Source of the DNA: Muribaculaceae bacterium
GTDB lineage: Bacteria; Bacteroidota; Bacteroidia; Bacteroidales; Muribaculaceae
Length of the DNA stretch: 7,342 bases
Direction: 5' to 3'
Assembly (NCBI GenBank): GCA_029051445.1
Contig: JAIDKP010000451.1
Coordinates: 1 to 7,342 of the forward strand
Below the pieces are notes generated by a model, which was not told the origin of the DNA, searched no databases, and saw only the letters and a list, made by a program, of their open reading frames with translations. The translations under genes were made by a program, and so were the position numbers. How positions within the stretch are numbered: position 1 is the stretch's first letter; each line of letters opens with the position of its first letter. Shown one piece after another: positions 1 through 7,006 of the stretch.

Positions 1-43
1 TTGCGAAAGTTAGGGCTTTGTTTTATGTTTTACAGCAGCTTAT

Positions 44-77
44 AAAAAGAGGCTGCGCCTATTTTGACACAGCCTCT
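44..77 (-). terminator. Intrinsic terminator of the ATP-grasp-like gene
   Basis: On the minus strand a perfect 8-bp stem (AGAGGCTG, plus-strand 70-77 pairing with 48-55) encloses a 14-nt loop and is followed directly by TTTTTATA. The stem begins one base after the TAG stop codon at 78-80, so termination is packed against the end of the gene. The plus-strand reading lacks a good T-run, so it probably works only leftward. Bases 1-43 beyond it show no gene or other structure that I can support. Confidence 0.85.
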
Positions 78-1193
78 CTAATTTCTGATGGCTTCAATGA
101 AAAACGTGATGTCGGAATCTGGAGGTGACAGTGTGATACATCCTTCCGAAAGACGTCCGTCAAGCCATGTGGCATGCGGGTGTGTCTCTGAACGACAACT
201 GACACCGAAATGCCCGGAGGACTCAGAGTGTAGAAGCCGCCGGGTCGCATTCCATGCGACAACTCCCATGGTTGTGCGCATGTTTACTTCAATACAAGGG
301 TTTACAGCGGGGACTCCTCCGTTGTCGAAAATCATCATGTCTATTCCAAAATAACCATCGTAGGGAACAGGTCTTACGATACGGCGCATCGCTTCTGTAA
401 CCTCTTCTTCAAGAACGCGGAAGTCTGTAGAGCGGCATAGATTCTGAAGATGCCTGCGTATCTCGTCGTCAGGCAACAGTGTGTTATGCATGTAGGTATC
501 TCCCGAAGTTTCAAACAGAGAATAACCTGTGAATCTTATGCCTGAACTGCGGCTCATGGTAAATAGCATGGCGAACTCGGCAATCGGTACCAGCTCGCGC
601 TCGATCATCACAGATCCCTGCCGCGCTATGGCGGTATTGCAGCGCCTGATAAATGCATCGGCCGATTGCCGGCTGCCATGAAAGACGCCTCTGCCGCTTC
701 CGGAGAGCGGCGATTTCCCTACGACCCTTTCCCATCGGTCAAGGGCGTGCTCTATGTCGGCCCGGCAGAATGCCTCGACAGGCGCAAGTCCGGACCGCAA
801 TGCATTGTGCAGTTCGACCGATGTGCGTCGGTGTGAGAGTGCTGAAACGCGTCTGATGTCGGCACAGTTCTCAAATGAATTGCTCCATGCCGCATTGGCC
901 TTTCTGAATGCCCTGGCGTAGCTCTCCATCGTCCAGAGTGACCATCCCCAGGGACGAAGGGCACTTACATCCTCGCCGTGCCATGCTTTCATTCCGTGAT
1001 CCCAGTTGCATATGGCGGCCGGTATTTTCTGATGGTTGCCGGCAAGAATATAGTCGCCTTCTTTGCCAAGAAGCAGGGGGAGCCATGTCCCTGCATGTCC
1101 CATAGCGACTGCTGCCGAAGGTGGAGTATAGTAGCGTTGTCCGGAGGCTAATGCAAGGTCGTTGCCGGGATTGAAAAAGTGCAGATCTGCCAT
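78..1193 (-). CDS. Uncharacterised ATP-grasp-like protein (371 aa)
   Basis: Soluble cytoplasmic protein with no signal peptide or membrane segment; function unknown. It opens with FFNPGNDLALASG (residues 6-18), a signature I recall from hypothetical proteins of Bacteroidales. The rest has the layout of an ATP-grasp enzyme: K160 followed by the flexible glycine-rich loop SGSGRGV (164-170), the hinge-type glutamates E198/E200, D285 in GIDMMIFD, and a metal- and phosphate-binding motif with E302, N304 and R306 in CIEVNMRTTMG. That suggests a carboxylate-amine/thiol ligase, but no substrate can be named. The frame is open up to an ATG at 1319. I chose the ATG at 1193 because the extra 42 residues are low-complexity, unlike the protein body, and would be encoded across both promoters; a conserved-looking start follows M at 1193. 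There is no Shine-Dalgarno sequence. It is transcribed divergently from pfp and appears to be a single-gene unit. Fold assignment is inference from motifs. Confidence 0.8.
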   Translation of the reverse strand: MADLHFFNPGNDLALASGQRYYTPPSAAVAMGHAGTWLPLLLGKEGDYILAGNHQKIPAAICNWDHGMKAWHGEDVSALRPWGWSLWTMESYARAFRKANAAWSNSFENCADIRRVSALSHRRTSVELHNALRSGLAPVEAFCRADIEHALDRWERVVGKSPLSGSGRGVFHGSRQSADAFIRRCNTAIARQGSVMIERELVPIAEFAMLFTMSRSSGIRFTGYSLFETSGDTYMHNTLLPDDEIRRHLQNLCRSTDFRVLEEEVTEAMRRIVRPVPYDGYFGIDMMIFDNGGVPAVNPCIEVNMRTTMGVVAWNATRRLLHSESSGHFGVSCRSETHPHATWLDGRLSEGCITLSPPDSDITFFIEAIRN

Positions 1194-1236
1194 GGTGAAA
1201 TGTCTCGGACAGAAAAAGTGTGATAAATATTGCTTA

Positions 1237-1268
1237 CAAAGATATATGCGTTTGACCATAAAGAAAAA
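1237..1268 (-). promoter_or_regulatory. Predicted promoter for the ATP-grasp-like gene
   Basis: On the minus strand TATCTTTG (1244 to 1237) matches the Bacteroidota -7 consensus TAnnTTTG. The expected -33 TTTG position, 20 bp upstream (1268 to 1265), reads TTTT, a 3-of-4 match. Transcription would start near 1230, giving a leader of about 37 nt before the ATG at 1193. This placement supports the 1193 start over the one at 1319, which lies upstream of the promoter. Confidence 0.5.
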
Positions 1269-1282
1269 TATCCCTATTTTTG
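1251..1282 (+). promoter_or_regulatory. Predicted pfp promoter, near-perfect Bacteroidota type
   Basis: TTTG (1251-1254) is separated by exactly 20 bp from TATTTTTG (1275-1282), matching the TTTG / TAnnTTTG consensus for the Bacteroidota primary sigma factor in sequence and spacing. The start point would lie near 1289, leaving a leader of about 40 nt to the ATG at 1330. That leader is A-rich just before the start codon (AAAAAAGAAAGA) with no Shine-Dalgarno sequence, as is usual for the phylum. The spacer overlaps the -33 region of the divergent promoter. Confidence 0.75.
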
Positions 1283-1329
1283 TGGGAGAAATTCTATTGT
1301 GCAAATAGACAAATATCAAAAAAGAAAGA

Positions 1330-2976
1330 ATGAAAAAGAGTGCATTGCAGCAGGCCCGTTCGGCCTACCAGCCTAAATTGCCTCAGGTGCTCAAAGGCGC
1401 TGTCAAGGTAGTTGAAGGTCGTCCGACTCAGTCGGTGGCCGATCAGGAGGATATCAAAAACTTGTTCCCCAACACCTATGGTCTTCCCGAACTTACATTT
1501 GAGTCGGCCGAGGGTGGCGCACAGGGCAAGCCCCTCAATGTCGGTGTGATCCTTTCTGGCGGTCAGGCTCCCGGCGGACACAATGTCATCAGCGGTCTTT
1601 TTGACGGTATCAAAAGCGTCAATCCCCAGAGCCGTCTTTATGGTTTCCTCATGGGTCCCGGCGGATTTGTAGATCATAATTATATTGAGCTTACATCGGA
1701 GATTATCGATGATTACCGTAATACAGGTGGTTTTGATATAATTGGCTCCGGCCGTACAAAACTTGAGAAGAAAGAGCAGTTCGACAAGGGCCTCGAGATC
1801 CTCAAGCAACTCGGCATCACCGCTCTCGTTATTATCGGCGGCGATGACTCAAACACCAATGCCGCAGTGCTCGCCGAATACTACAAGGAAATCGGCGCGG
1901 GTGTGCAGGTGATCGGCTGTCCGAAGACCATCGACGGCGACCTGAAGAATGATCTGATAGAAACTTCGTTTGGTTTCGACACTGCTACCAAGGTTTACTC
2001 GGAGGTTATCGGCAATATCCAGCGCGATTGCAACTCGGCAAAGAAATATTACCACTTCATCAAGCTGATGGGACGCTCGGCATCGCACATCGCTCTTGAG
2101 TGCGCGCTTCAGACGCAGCCGACTGTCTGCATCATCTCGGAGGAAGTAGAGGCAAAGAATCAGTCGCTCAACGACATTATCGAGAGCATAGCCCAGATCA
2201 TCGTTAAGCGTGCCAATGCCGGCATGAACTACGGCACCGTGCTCATTCCGGAGGGACTTATCGAGTTTATCCCTGCTATGAAGCGCCTTATCGCCCAGCT
2301 GAATGACCTTCTTGCTGAGAAGGCCGAGGAGTTTGGCGCAATTCAGAATGCCGGCGAGCAGCGCGCATGGATCATCGAGCATCTCGACAAGGAGAATGCC
2401 GAAACTTATGCTTCGCTCCCCGAGGGTGTGGCACGCCAGCTCTCGCTCGACCGCGATCCTCACGGCAATGTGCAGGTTTCGCTCATCGAGACCGAGAAAC
2501 TTCTCAGCGAGATGGTTGGCAAGCGTCTCCGTCAGCTCAAGAATGAGGGTGTCTACACCGGCAAGTTCTCGCCGCTCCATCACTTCTTCGGATATGAGGG
2601 ACGCTGCGCTGATCCTTCTAACTTTGATGCTGACTATTGCTATTCGCTCGGCTTCAACGCTGCCCAGCTTATCGAGGCCGGTGTGACCGGCTACATGTCG
2701 TCGGTGCGCAATCTTACCTGCCCCGCTGCAGAGTGGGTTGCCGGCGGTATCCCTGTTACGATGATGATGAATATGGAGCGTCGTCACGGTGAGATGAAGC
2801 CTGTGATTCAGAAAGCTCTCGTCAAGCTTGACGGTAAACCTTTCCTCAAGCTCGCCGCACAGCGTGATAAGTGGGCCGAGGGCGTGGAGTTTGTATATCC
2901 CGGCCCGATCCAGTACTTTGGCCCGACCGAGGTATGCGATCCGACAACGCTGACACTCAAGTACGAGCACGAGTAA
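1330..2976 (+). CDS. pfp: Diphosphate--fructose-6-phosphate 1-phosphotransferase
   Basis: PPi-dependent phosphofructokinase (EC 2.7.1.90), cytoplasmic, interconverting fructose 6-phosphate + PPi and fructose 1,6-bisphosphate + Pi, so it serves both glycolysis and gluconeogenesis. At 548 aa it is the long form of the family, like plant beta-subunit and spirochaete enzymes. Visible motifs: phosphate-donor loop [10 protein letters not shown] (74-83); GGDD (170-173), whose second Asp replaces the Gly of ATP-dependent enzymes; PKTIDGD (198-204) with K199, the second hallmark of PPi use, and the catalytic base D202; MGR (247-249), PEGL (307-310) and GYEGR (421-425), which contact the sugar phosphate. 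An insertion of roughly 90 residues (about 315-410) before GYEGR is normal for the long form. The ATG at 1330 is preceded by an A-rich leader and a strong promoter. A terminator follows the TAA, so it is monocistronic. No defects seen. Confidence 0.97.
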   Translation: MKKSALQQARSAYQPKLPQVLKGAVKVVEGRPTQSVADQEDIKNLFPNTYGLPELTFESAEGGAQGKPLNVGVILSGGQAPGGHNVISGLFDGIKSVNPQSRLYGFLMGPGGFVDHNYIELTSEIIDDYRNTGGFDIIGSGRTKLEKKEQFDKGLEILKQLGITALVIIGGDDSNTNAAVLAEYYKEIGAGVQVIGCPKTIDGDLKNDLIETSFGFDTATKVYSEVIGNIQRDCNSAKKYYHFIKLMGRSASHIALECALQTQPTVCIISEEVEAKNQSLNDIIESIAQIIVKRANAGMNYGTVLIPEGLIEFIPAMKRLIAQLNDLLAEKAEEFGAIQNAGEQRAWIIEHLDKENAETYASLPEGVARQLSLDRDPHGNVQVSLIETEKLLSEMVGKRLRQLKNEGVYTGKFSPLHHFFGYEGRCADPSNFDADYCYSLGFNAAQLIEAGVTGYMSSVRNLTCPAAEWVAGGIPVTMMMNMERRHGEMKPVIQKALVKLDGKPFLKLAAQRDKWAEGVEFVYPGPIQYFGPTEVCDPTTLTLKYEHE

Positions 2977-3011
2977 CCCTCGCTGTCGCTTTGTAGCATA
3001 AACATAAAGAC

Positions 3012-3059
3012 AAGGGGCGATGGCGGCAGTCTCTGACTGCTATCGCCCCTTTTGTTTTT
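3012..3059 (+). terminator. Strong intrinsic terminator after pfp
   Basis: A two-part hairpin: outer 10-bp perfect stem AAGGGGCGAT (3012-3021) with 3042-3051, an asymmetric internal loop (4 nt at 3022-3025 against 1 nt at 3041), then an inner perfect 6-bp stem GCAGTC (3026-3031) / GACTGC (3035-3040) closed by a TCT loop. The T-rich tail TTGTTTTT runs over 3052-3059. It begins 35 nt after the pfp stop and should separate pfp from the protease gene. Confidence 0.92.
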
Positions 3060-3082
3060 ATCTGTAGATTATTATATAAATC
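3051..3082 (+). promoter_or_regulatory. Possible weak promoter of the protease gene cluster
   Basis: The tail of the pfp terminator contains TTTG (3051-3054). Exactly 20 bp downstream is TATAAATC (3075-3082), which keeps only the TA of the TAnnTTTG element. The start would fall near 3089, giving a very short leader of about 16 nt to the ATG at 3105. No better match exists in the 128-bp gap, so either this degenerate site or read-through from pfp drives the cluster. The call rests on spacing and is weak. Confidence 0.25.
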
Positions 3083-3104
3083 CATCCAACGCCATAGATC
3101 TGCA

Positions 3105-6100
3105 ATGAGAAAGCAGCTTATTTCCGTCTTGATTTCGGCAATCGCTTTTGGTGCTACAGCCGCAACGCCGCTGTTCATGCGCGATGCCGTTATTTCCCCC
3201 GACGGAAAGAAAATCGCATTCACCTACAAGGGTGATATCTGGACTGTGTCTGCCGCCGGAGGCACTGCCACCCGTCTCACGATGACCGATCAGAACTACG
3301 AGGCATCTCCGGTGTGGTCTCCCGACAGCCGACAGGTCGCATTCCGCTCAAACCGTGCGGGATCATTTGATGTGTATGTTGTCGATGCAAACGGAGGCGA
3401 GGCACGTCGACTCACTTTTGATTCAGGTTCGGAAACCCCTGAAGCATTTACCCCCGACGGTAAATCGGTGCTTTTCTCATCCTATGTGCGCCCTACGGCA
3501 CAGACAGCCGCTTTCCCTTCTGCGCGTCTGACGCAACTCTACAGTGTGCCTGTAGACGGCGGACGCCCGGAACTCGTTTCGGCTACTCCGGTGCTTTATC
3601 CGGTATTTTCGCCGACCAACAACAGTCAGATCTATTATCAGGATATCAAAGGATTTGAAGACCAGTGGCGCAAGCACCACACGTCTTCCGATACACGTGA
3701 CATATGGACGCTCGACCTCAAGAGCGGCAAGCATGTCAATCTCACCGAACGCGGCGGCGAAGACCGCAATCCGGTGATCTCGCCCGACGGCAAAACTCTT
3801 TATTTTCTGAGCGAACGCAACGGTGGCTCAATGAACGTCTACTCGATGGAGCCACGTAAAGGAGCATCGCCCACAGCGGTGACATCCTTCACCTCGCATC
3901 CGGTACGTTTCCTTTCCGGTGCAAAAGACGGTACGCTTGCATTTACCTACGATGGTGAGATCTACACCATGCGTCCTGACTCGAAACCTACGAAAGTAAA
4001 TATCGACATCACGGCCGATTTCTATCAGCCGATAAAGCATATTCAGGTCAACAGCGCCCAGGGGGCGGTTCCTTCGCCCGATGGCAAGCAGATAGCCTTT
4101 ATCAACCGTGGTAACGTGTTTGTCACCTCGGTGGATTTTCCGACAACCCGTCAGATTACCAATACAGTTGAGGCCGAGAGCCAGGTGGACTGGTCGCCCG
4201 ACAGCAAGACGCTTGTCTACACTTCGGAGCGCGATGGACATTGGAATATCTATAAAGCCACTGTAGGCTATGATGCTGATCCTGATTTTGCAAATGCCAC
4301 AGTTATCAAAGAGGAGGCTGTTTTCCCTGCATCGGACGGCGTTGAGCGCACATGTCCCTCCTATAGCCCCGACGGGAAGCAGCTTGCGTTTGTAAAAGAC
4401 CGCAACAAGCTCATGGTCATGGATATTGAGAGCGGAAAGGTGCGTCAGCTTACCGATGGCCACACCAATCCTTCGCGCGGCGGTTCAATCGGTTTTGAGT
4501 GGAGCCCCGACAGCCGCTGGATTGTGATGGAAGGAATCCTTCACCACCATGAGCCGTATTCAGATATCATCCTTCTCAATGTTGCCGACGGCACGATGAT
4601 ACCTCTCACTGAAACCGGCTATTTCGATGAGTCACCCAAATTTGTACTCGATGGAAATGCTGTGATTTTCGGTTCGGACCGTTACGGTATGCGTGCCCAT
4701 GCCTCATGGGGATCGGAGTCCGATGTGATGATTGTCTTCCTCAACTCCGACGCATATGACAAGTTCCGGCTTAATGAGCAGGATTATGCGTTGCGCACTG
4801 AGCTTGAAAAAGCCAATGCCATGGAGAAAGAGAAGTCGGAAGACAAAGACAAGAAAGAGAAGAAGGAAACAACAGTCAAGGAGATTGTTGTGGAACCCGA
4901 CGGAATTCAGGACCGGATCATACGCCTTACTCCAAACTCCTCGCAGCTTGGCGATGCAATAATCACAGCCGACGGCGAGACACTGTTTTATCTCAGCGCA
5001 TTTGAAGGTGGCTATGATCTCTGGAAGAAGGATCTGCGCAAAGGCGATGTGAAACTTGCATCGAAAAATGTAGGCGGTGGCTCGCTTGTATCGGATAAGG
5101 AGGGTAAAAACTACTTCCTTCTTTCACGTTCGCTGCGTAAGCTTGATCCTAAGGCCGGTACGGTGAAACCTATCGAGTTCAGAGGCACCATGAGTCTTGA
5201 CGAGGCAGCTGAGCGCGAATATATGTTTGACTATGTGAAGTGTCAGGAGCGTGAGCGTTTCTATCAGGTCGACATGCATGGTGTCGACTGGGAGAAACTT
5301 ACCGAGCAGTATCGCCGCTTCCTGCCTCACATCAGCAATAATTTTGATTTCGCCACACTCCTTTCTGAGATGCTCGGCGAGCTAAATGTGTCGCATACGG
5401 GCGGACGTTATACTGCTCCCGCCAATCCCAATCTCGATCGTACCGCGTCGCTTGGCCTGCTCTACGACCTTACCGACAGCAAGCGCGACGGTCTGCTGGT
5501 GACTGAGGTGATAGAGGGTGGCCCGATGGATAAGTCATGGAGCAAGATAAAAGCCGGAGACATCGTCACGGCTATCGGCGGAAAGAAACTTAAAGCCGGC
5601 GAACCTTATGAGCCGCTTCTTGCCAATGCCGCAGGACAGAAGACTCTTGTCGAGTTCAAGACTAAAGACGGAAAATCGGACAGTGAGGTTGTTATTCCGA
5701 TCTCGTCGGGGCAGGAGAGCGATCTCCTCTACCGTCGCTGGATCAAACAACGTGCGGCCGATGTTGACCGCTGGAGCAACGGTCGTCTCGGCTATGTCCA
5801 CATCAAGTCGATGGGTGATCCGAGCTATCGCGACATGTATGCCGATGTGCTCGGCAAGTACAATGACCGCGACGGTATTGTAATCGACATACGCTGGAAT
5901 GGCGGAGGCCGTCTGCATGAGGATGTAGAGGTGCTTTTCTCCGGCAAGCACTATTTCACCCAGGTTATCCGCGGAGTCGAGGCTTGCGGAATGCCCTCCC
6001 GGCGCTGGAACAAGCCGAGCATCATGGTTATGGCAGAGCCATGCTACAGCAATGCACACGGTACTCCCTGGGTCTACAGCCACATGGGTCTCGGCAAGCT

Positions 6101-6347
6101 TGTGGGCCGCCCTGTGCCCGGTACAATGACTTCGGTCAACTGGGTCACCATGCAGGATCCCACAATGGTATTCGGCATTCCGGTTACAGGCTACCGCACC
6201 CATGAGGGTACTTATCTTGAGAACTCGCAGCTTGACCCCGATGTGCCTGTGACTAATACTCCCGAGGCACTGCAGAAAGGCGAGGACACGCAGTTGCGCG
6301 TCGCTGTCGAGACATTGCTCAAGGATATTGATTCTTCAAAAAAGTGA
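3105..6347 (+). CDS. Tricorn-like periplasmic serine protease, family S41
   Basis: Large secreted peptidase, 1080 aa, homologous to the archaeal Tricorn protease that degrades oligopeptides. A Sec signal peptide is visible: MRKQ, a hydrophobic stretch to about residue 17, and probable cleavage near ATA-A (residues 18-20), placing it in the periplasm. Two beta-propellers follow (about 25-310 and 311-690), marked by at least eight SPDG/SPDS strands (31, 72, 225, 324, 364, 421, 467 and TPDG at 116). The second propeller carries a Lys/Glu-rich insert (567-592). Then come the C1 domain (about 695-770), a PDZ domain (about 781-865) and the C2 protease core (about 870-1075). By spacing, the catalytic tetrad of Tricorn (S745, H746, S965, E1023) maps to S763, H764, S982 and E1039; G935 in WNGGG fits the oxyanion glycine. 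N983 replaces the usual Asp after the nucleophile. The stop overlaps the next gene. Physiological substrates are unknown; family assignment is secure. Confidence 0.94.
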   Translation: MRKQLISVLISAIAFGATAATPLFMRDAVISPDGKKIAFTYKGDIWTVSAAGGTATRLTMTDQNYEASPVWSPDSRQVAFRSNRAGSFDVYVVDANGGEARRLTFDSGSETPEAFTPDGKSVLFSSYVRPTAQTAAFPSARLTQLYSVPVDGGRPELVSATPVLYPVFSPTNNSQIYYQDIKGFEDQWRKHHTSSDTRDIWTLDLKSGKHVNLTERGGEDRNPVISPDGKTLYFLSERNGGSMNVYSMEPRKGASPTAVTSFTSHPVRFLSGAKDGTLAFTYDGEIYTMRPDSKPTKVNIDITADFYQPIKHIQVNSAQGAVPSPDGKQIAFINRGNVFVTSVDFPTTRQITNTVEAESQVDWSPDSKTLVYTSERDGHWNIYKATVGYDADPDFANATVIKEEAVFPASDGVERTCPSYSPDGKQLAFVKDRNKLMVMDIESGKVRQLTDGHTNPSRGGSIGFEWSPDSRWIVMEGILHHHEPYSDIILLNVADGTMIPLTETGYFDESPKFVLDGNAVIFGSDRYGMRAHASWGSESDVMIVFLNSDAYDKFRLNEQDYALRTELEKANAMEKEKSEDKDKKEKKETTVKEIVVEPDGIQDRIIRLTPNSSQLGDAIITADGETLFYLSAFEGGYDLWKKDLRKGDVKLASKNVGGGSLVSDKEGKNYFLLSRSLRKLDPKAGTVKPIEFRGTMSLDEAAEREYMFDYVKCQERERFYQVDMHGVDWEKLTEQYRRFLPHISNNFDFATLLSEMLGELNVSHTGGRYTAPANPNLDRTASLGLLYDLTDSKRDGLLVTEVIEGGPMDKSWSKIKAGDIVTAIGGKKLKAGEPYEPLLANAAGQKTLVEFKTKDGKSDSEVVIPISSGQESDLLYRRWIKQRAADVDRWSNGRLGYVHIKSMGDPSYRDMYADVLGKYNDRDGIVIDIRWNGGGRLHEDVEVLFSGKHYFTQVIRGVEACGMPSRRWNKPSIMVMAEPCYSNAHGTPWVYSHMGLGKLVGRPVPGTMTSVNWVTMQDPTMVFGIPVTGYRTHEGTYLENSQLDPDVPVTNTPEALQKGEDTQLRVAVETLLKDIDSSKK

Positions 6348-7006
6348 TTCAGGTCACCGACATACGTAAATCCTACGGCTCGCTCCACGTTTTGCGCGGA
6401 GTGAGCCTCGCTATTCCCGACCATAGTATTGCGGCTATAGTGGGGCCGAGCGGTGCAGGCAAATCTACGCTGTTGCATATCATCGGTACGCTTGACCGCC
6501 CTGATTCAGGACAAGTGGTCTATGACGGTGTCGATGTGGCATCAATGAGCGACCGTCGGCTGTCTCGTTTCCGAAACGAACATATCGGGTTTGTATTTCA
6601 GGCTCATCAGCTGTTGCCGGAGTTTACTCTGCTTGAAAACGTGATGATGCCGGCTCTGATAGCCGGAAAATCTCCATCGCGGGCAGCTGAGATGGCACGC
6701 CCCCTTCTCGAGGAAGTGGGGCTTGTTGACCGACTCGATCACAAACCTACGGAACTCTCGGGTGGAGAGGCTCAGCGCGGCGCGGTGGCAAGGGCCTTGG
6801 TCAACAGTCCGTCGGTCGTGCTTGCCGATGAACCGTCGGGGAGTCTTGACTCACGCAACCGACAGGAGCTTCATGATCTTTTTTTCAGGCTTCGTGATCT
6901 TCATGGCACGACTTTTGTCACTGTCACACATGATGAGTCGCTTGCTTCACGTTGCGACTGTGTCTATCGTATAACTGATGGGGAAATATCACAATGCGAC
7001 ATCTGA
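6344..7006 (+). CDS. LolD-like ABC transporter ATP-binding protein
   Basis: Cytoplasmic ATPase subunit, 220 aa, of the MacB/LolD type that drives release of lipoproteins from, or export of substrates across, the inner membrane. Complete motif set: Walker A GPSGAGKST (34-42), Q-loop Q86 in FVFQ, signature LSGGEAQRGAVARAL (138-152), Walker B VVLADEP (158-164) with catalytic E163, D-loop SLDS (167-170) and H-loop H196. It should be a working ATPase. Translation begins at a GTG (6344) whose last two bases belong to the TGA of the protease gene (4-nt overlap GTGA), implying translational coupling; there is no Shine-Dalgarno sequence and no other nearby start that keeps the N-terminal strand MIQVTDIRKSYG. 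No membrane permease (LolC/LolE or MacB core) lies in the window, so its partner must be encoded elsewhere or beyond the right edge. LolD is the closest named relative I recognise, but subtype and substrate cannot be fixed from the ATPase alone. Confidence 0.9.
   Translation: MIQVTDIRKSYGSLHVLRGVSLAIPDHSIAAIVGPSGAGKSTLLHIIGTLDRPDSGQVVYDGVDVASMSDRRLSRFRNEHIGFVFQAHQLLPEFTLLENVMMPALIAGKSPSRAAEMARPLLEEVGLVDRLDHKPTELSGGEAQRGAVARALVNSPSVVLADEPSGSLDSRNRQELHDLFFRLRDLHGTTFVTVTHDESLASRCDCVYRITDGEISQCDI

Noticed and set aside
78..354. Small plus-strand frame (88-354) opposite the 3' end of the ATP-grasp-like gene
   Set aside because: It is antisense to the well-supported gene, has no promoter, and encodes no recognisable motif.
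1194..1319. 42-residue N-terminal extension of the ATP-grasp-like protein from the ATG at 1319
   Set aside because: It covers both predicted promoters, its residues are unlike the protein body, and the conserved-looking start motif follows the ATG at 1193.
1849..2970. Long open frame (373 codons) on the minus strand opposite pfp
   Set aside because: It lies wholly within pfp, whose motifs are unmistakable; the protein is Leu/Arg/His-rich without domain motifs, typical of a shadow frame opposite a codon-biased gene.
3828..4463. 211-codon minus-strand frame inside the protease gene
   Set aside because: Fully antisense to conserved propeller repeats, no promoter or ribosome-binding signal, and no recognisable domain.
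3195..4520. Recurrent SPDG-encoding segments considered as a DNA repeat array
   Set aside because: The similarity is at protein level (propeller strands) with diverged bases and irregular spacing, so it is neither a CRISPR nor a tandem DNA repeat.
5535..6203. 222-codon minus-strand frame opposite the PDZ and protease core
   Set aside because: Antisense to the catalytic region that dictates the sequence; His/Ala-rich composition is the expected mirror of the sense codons.
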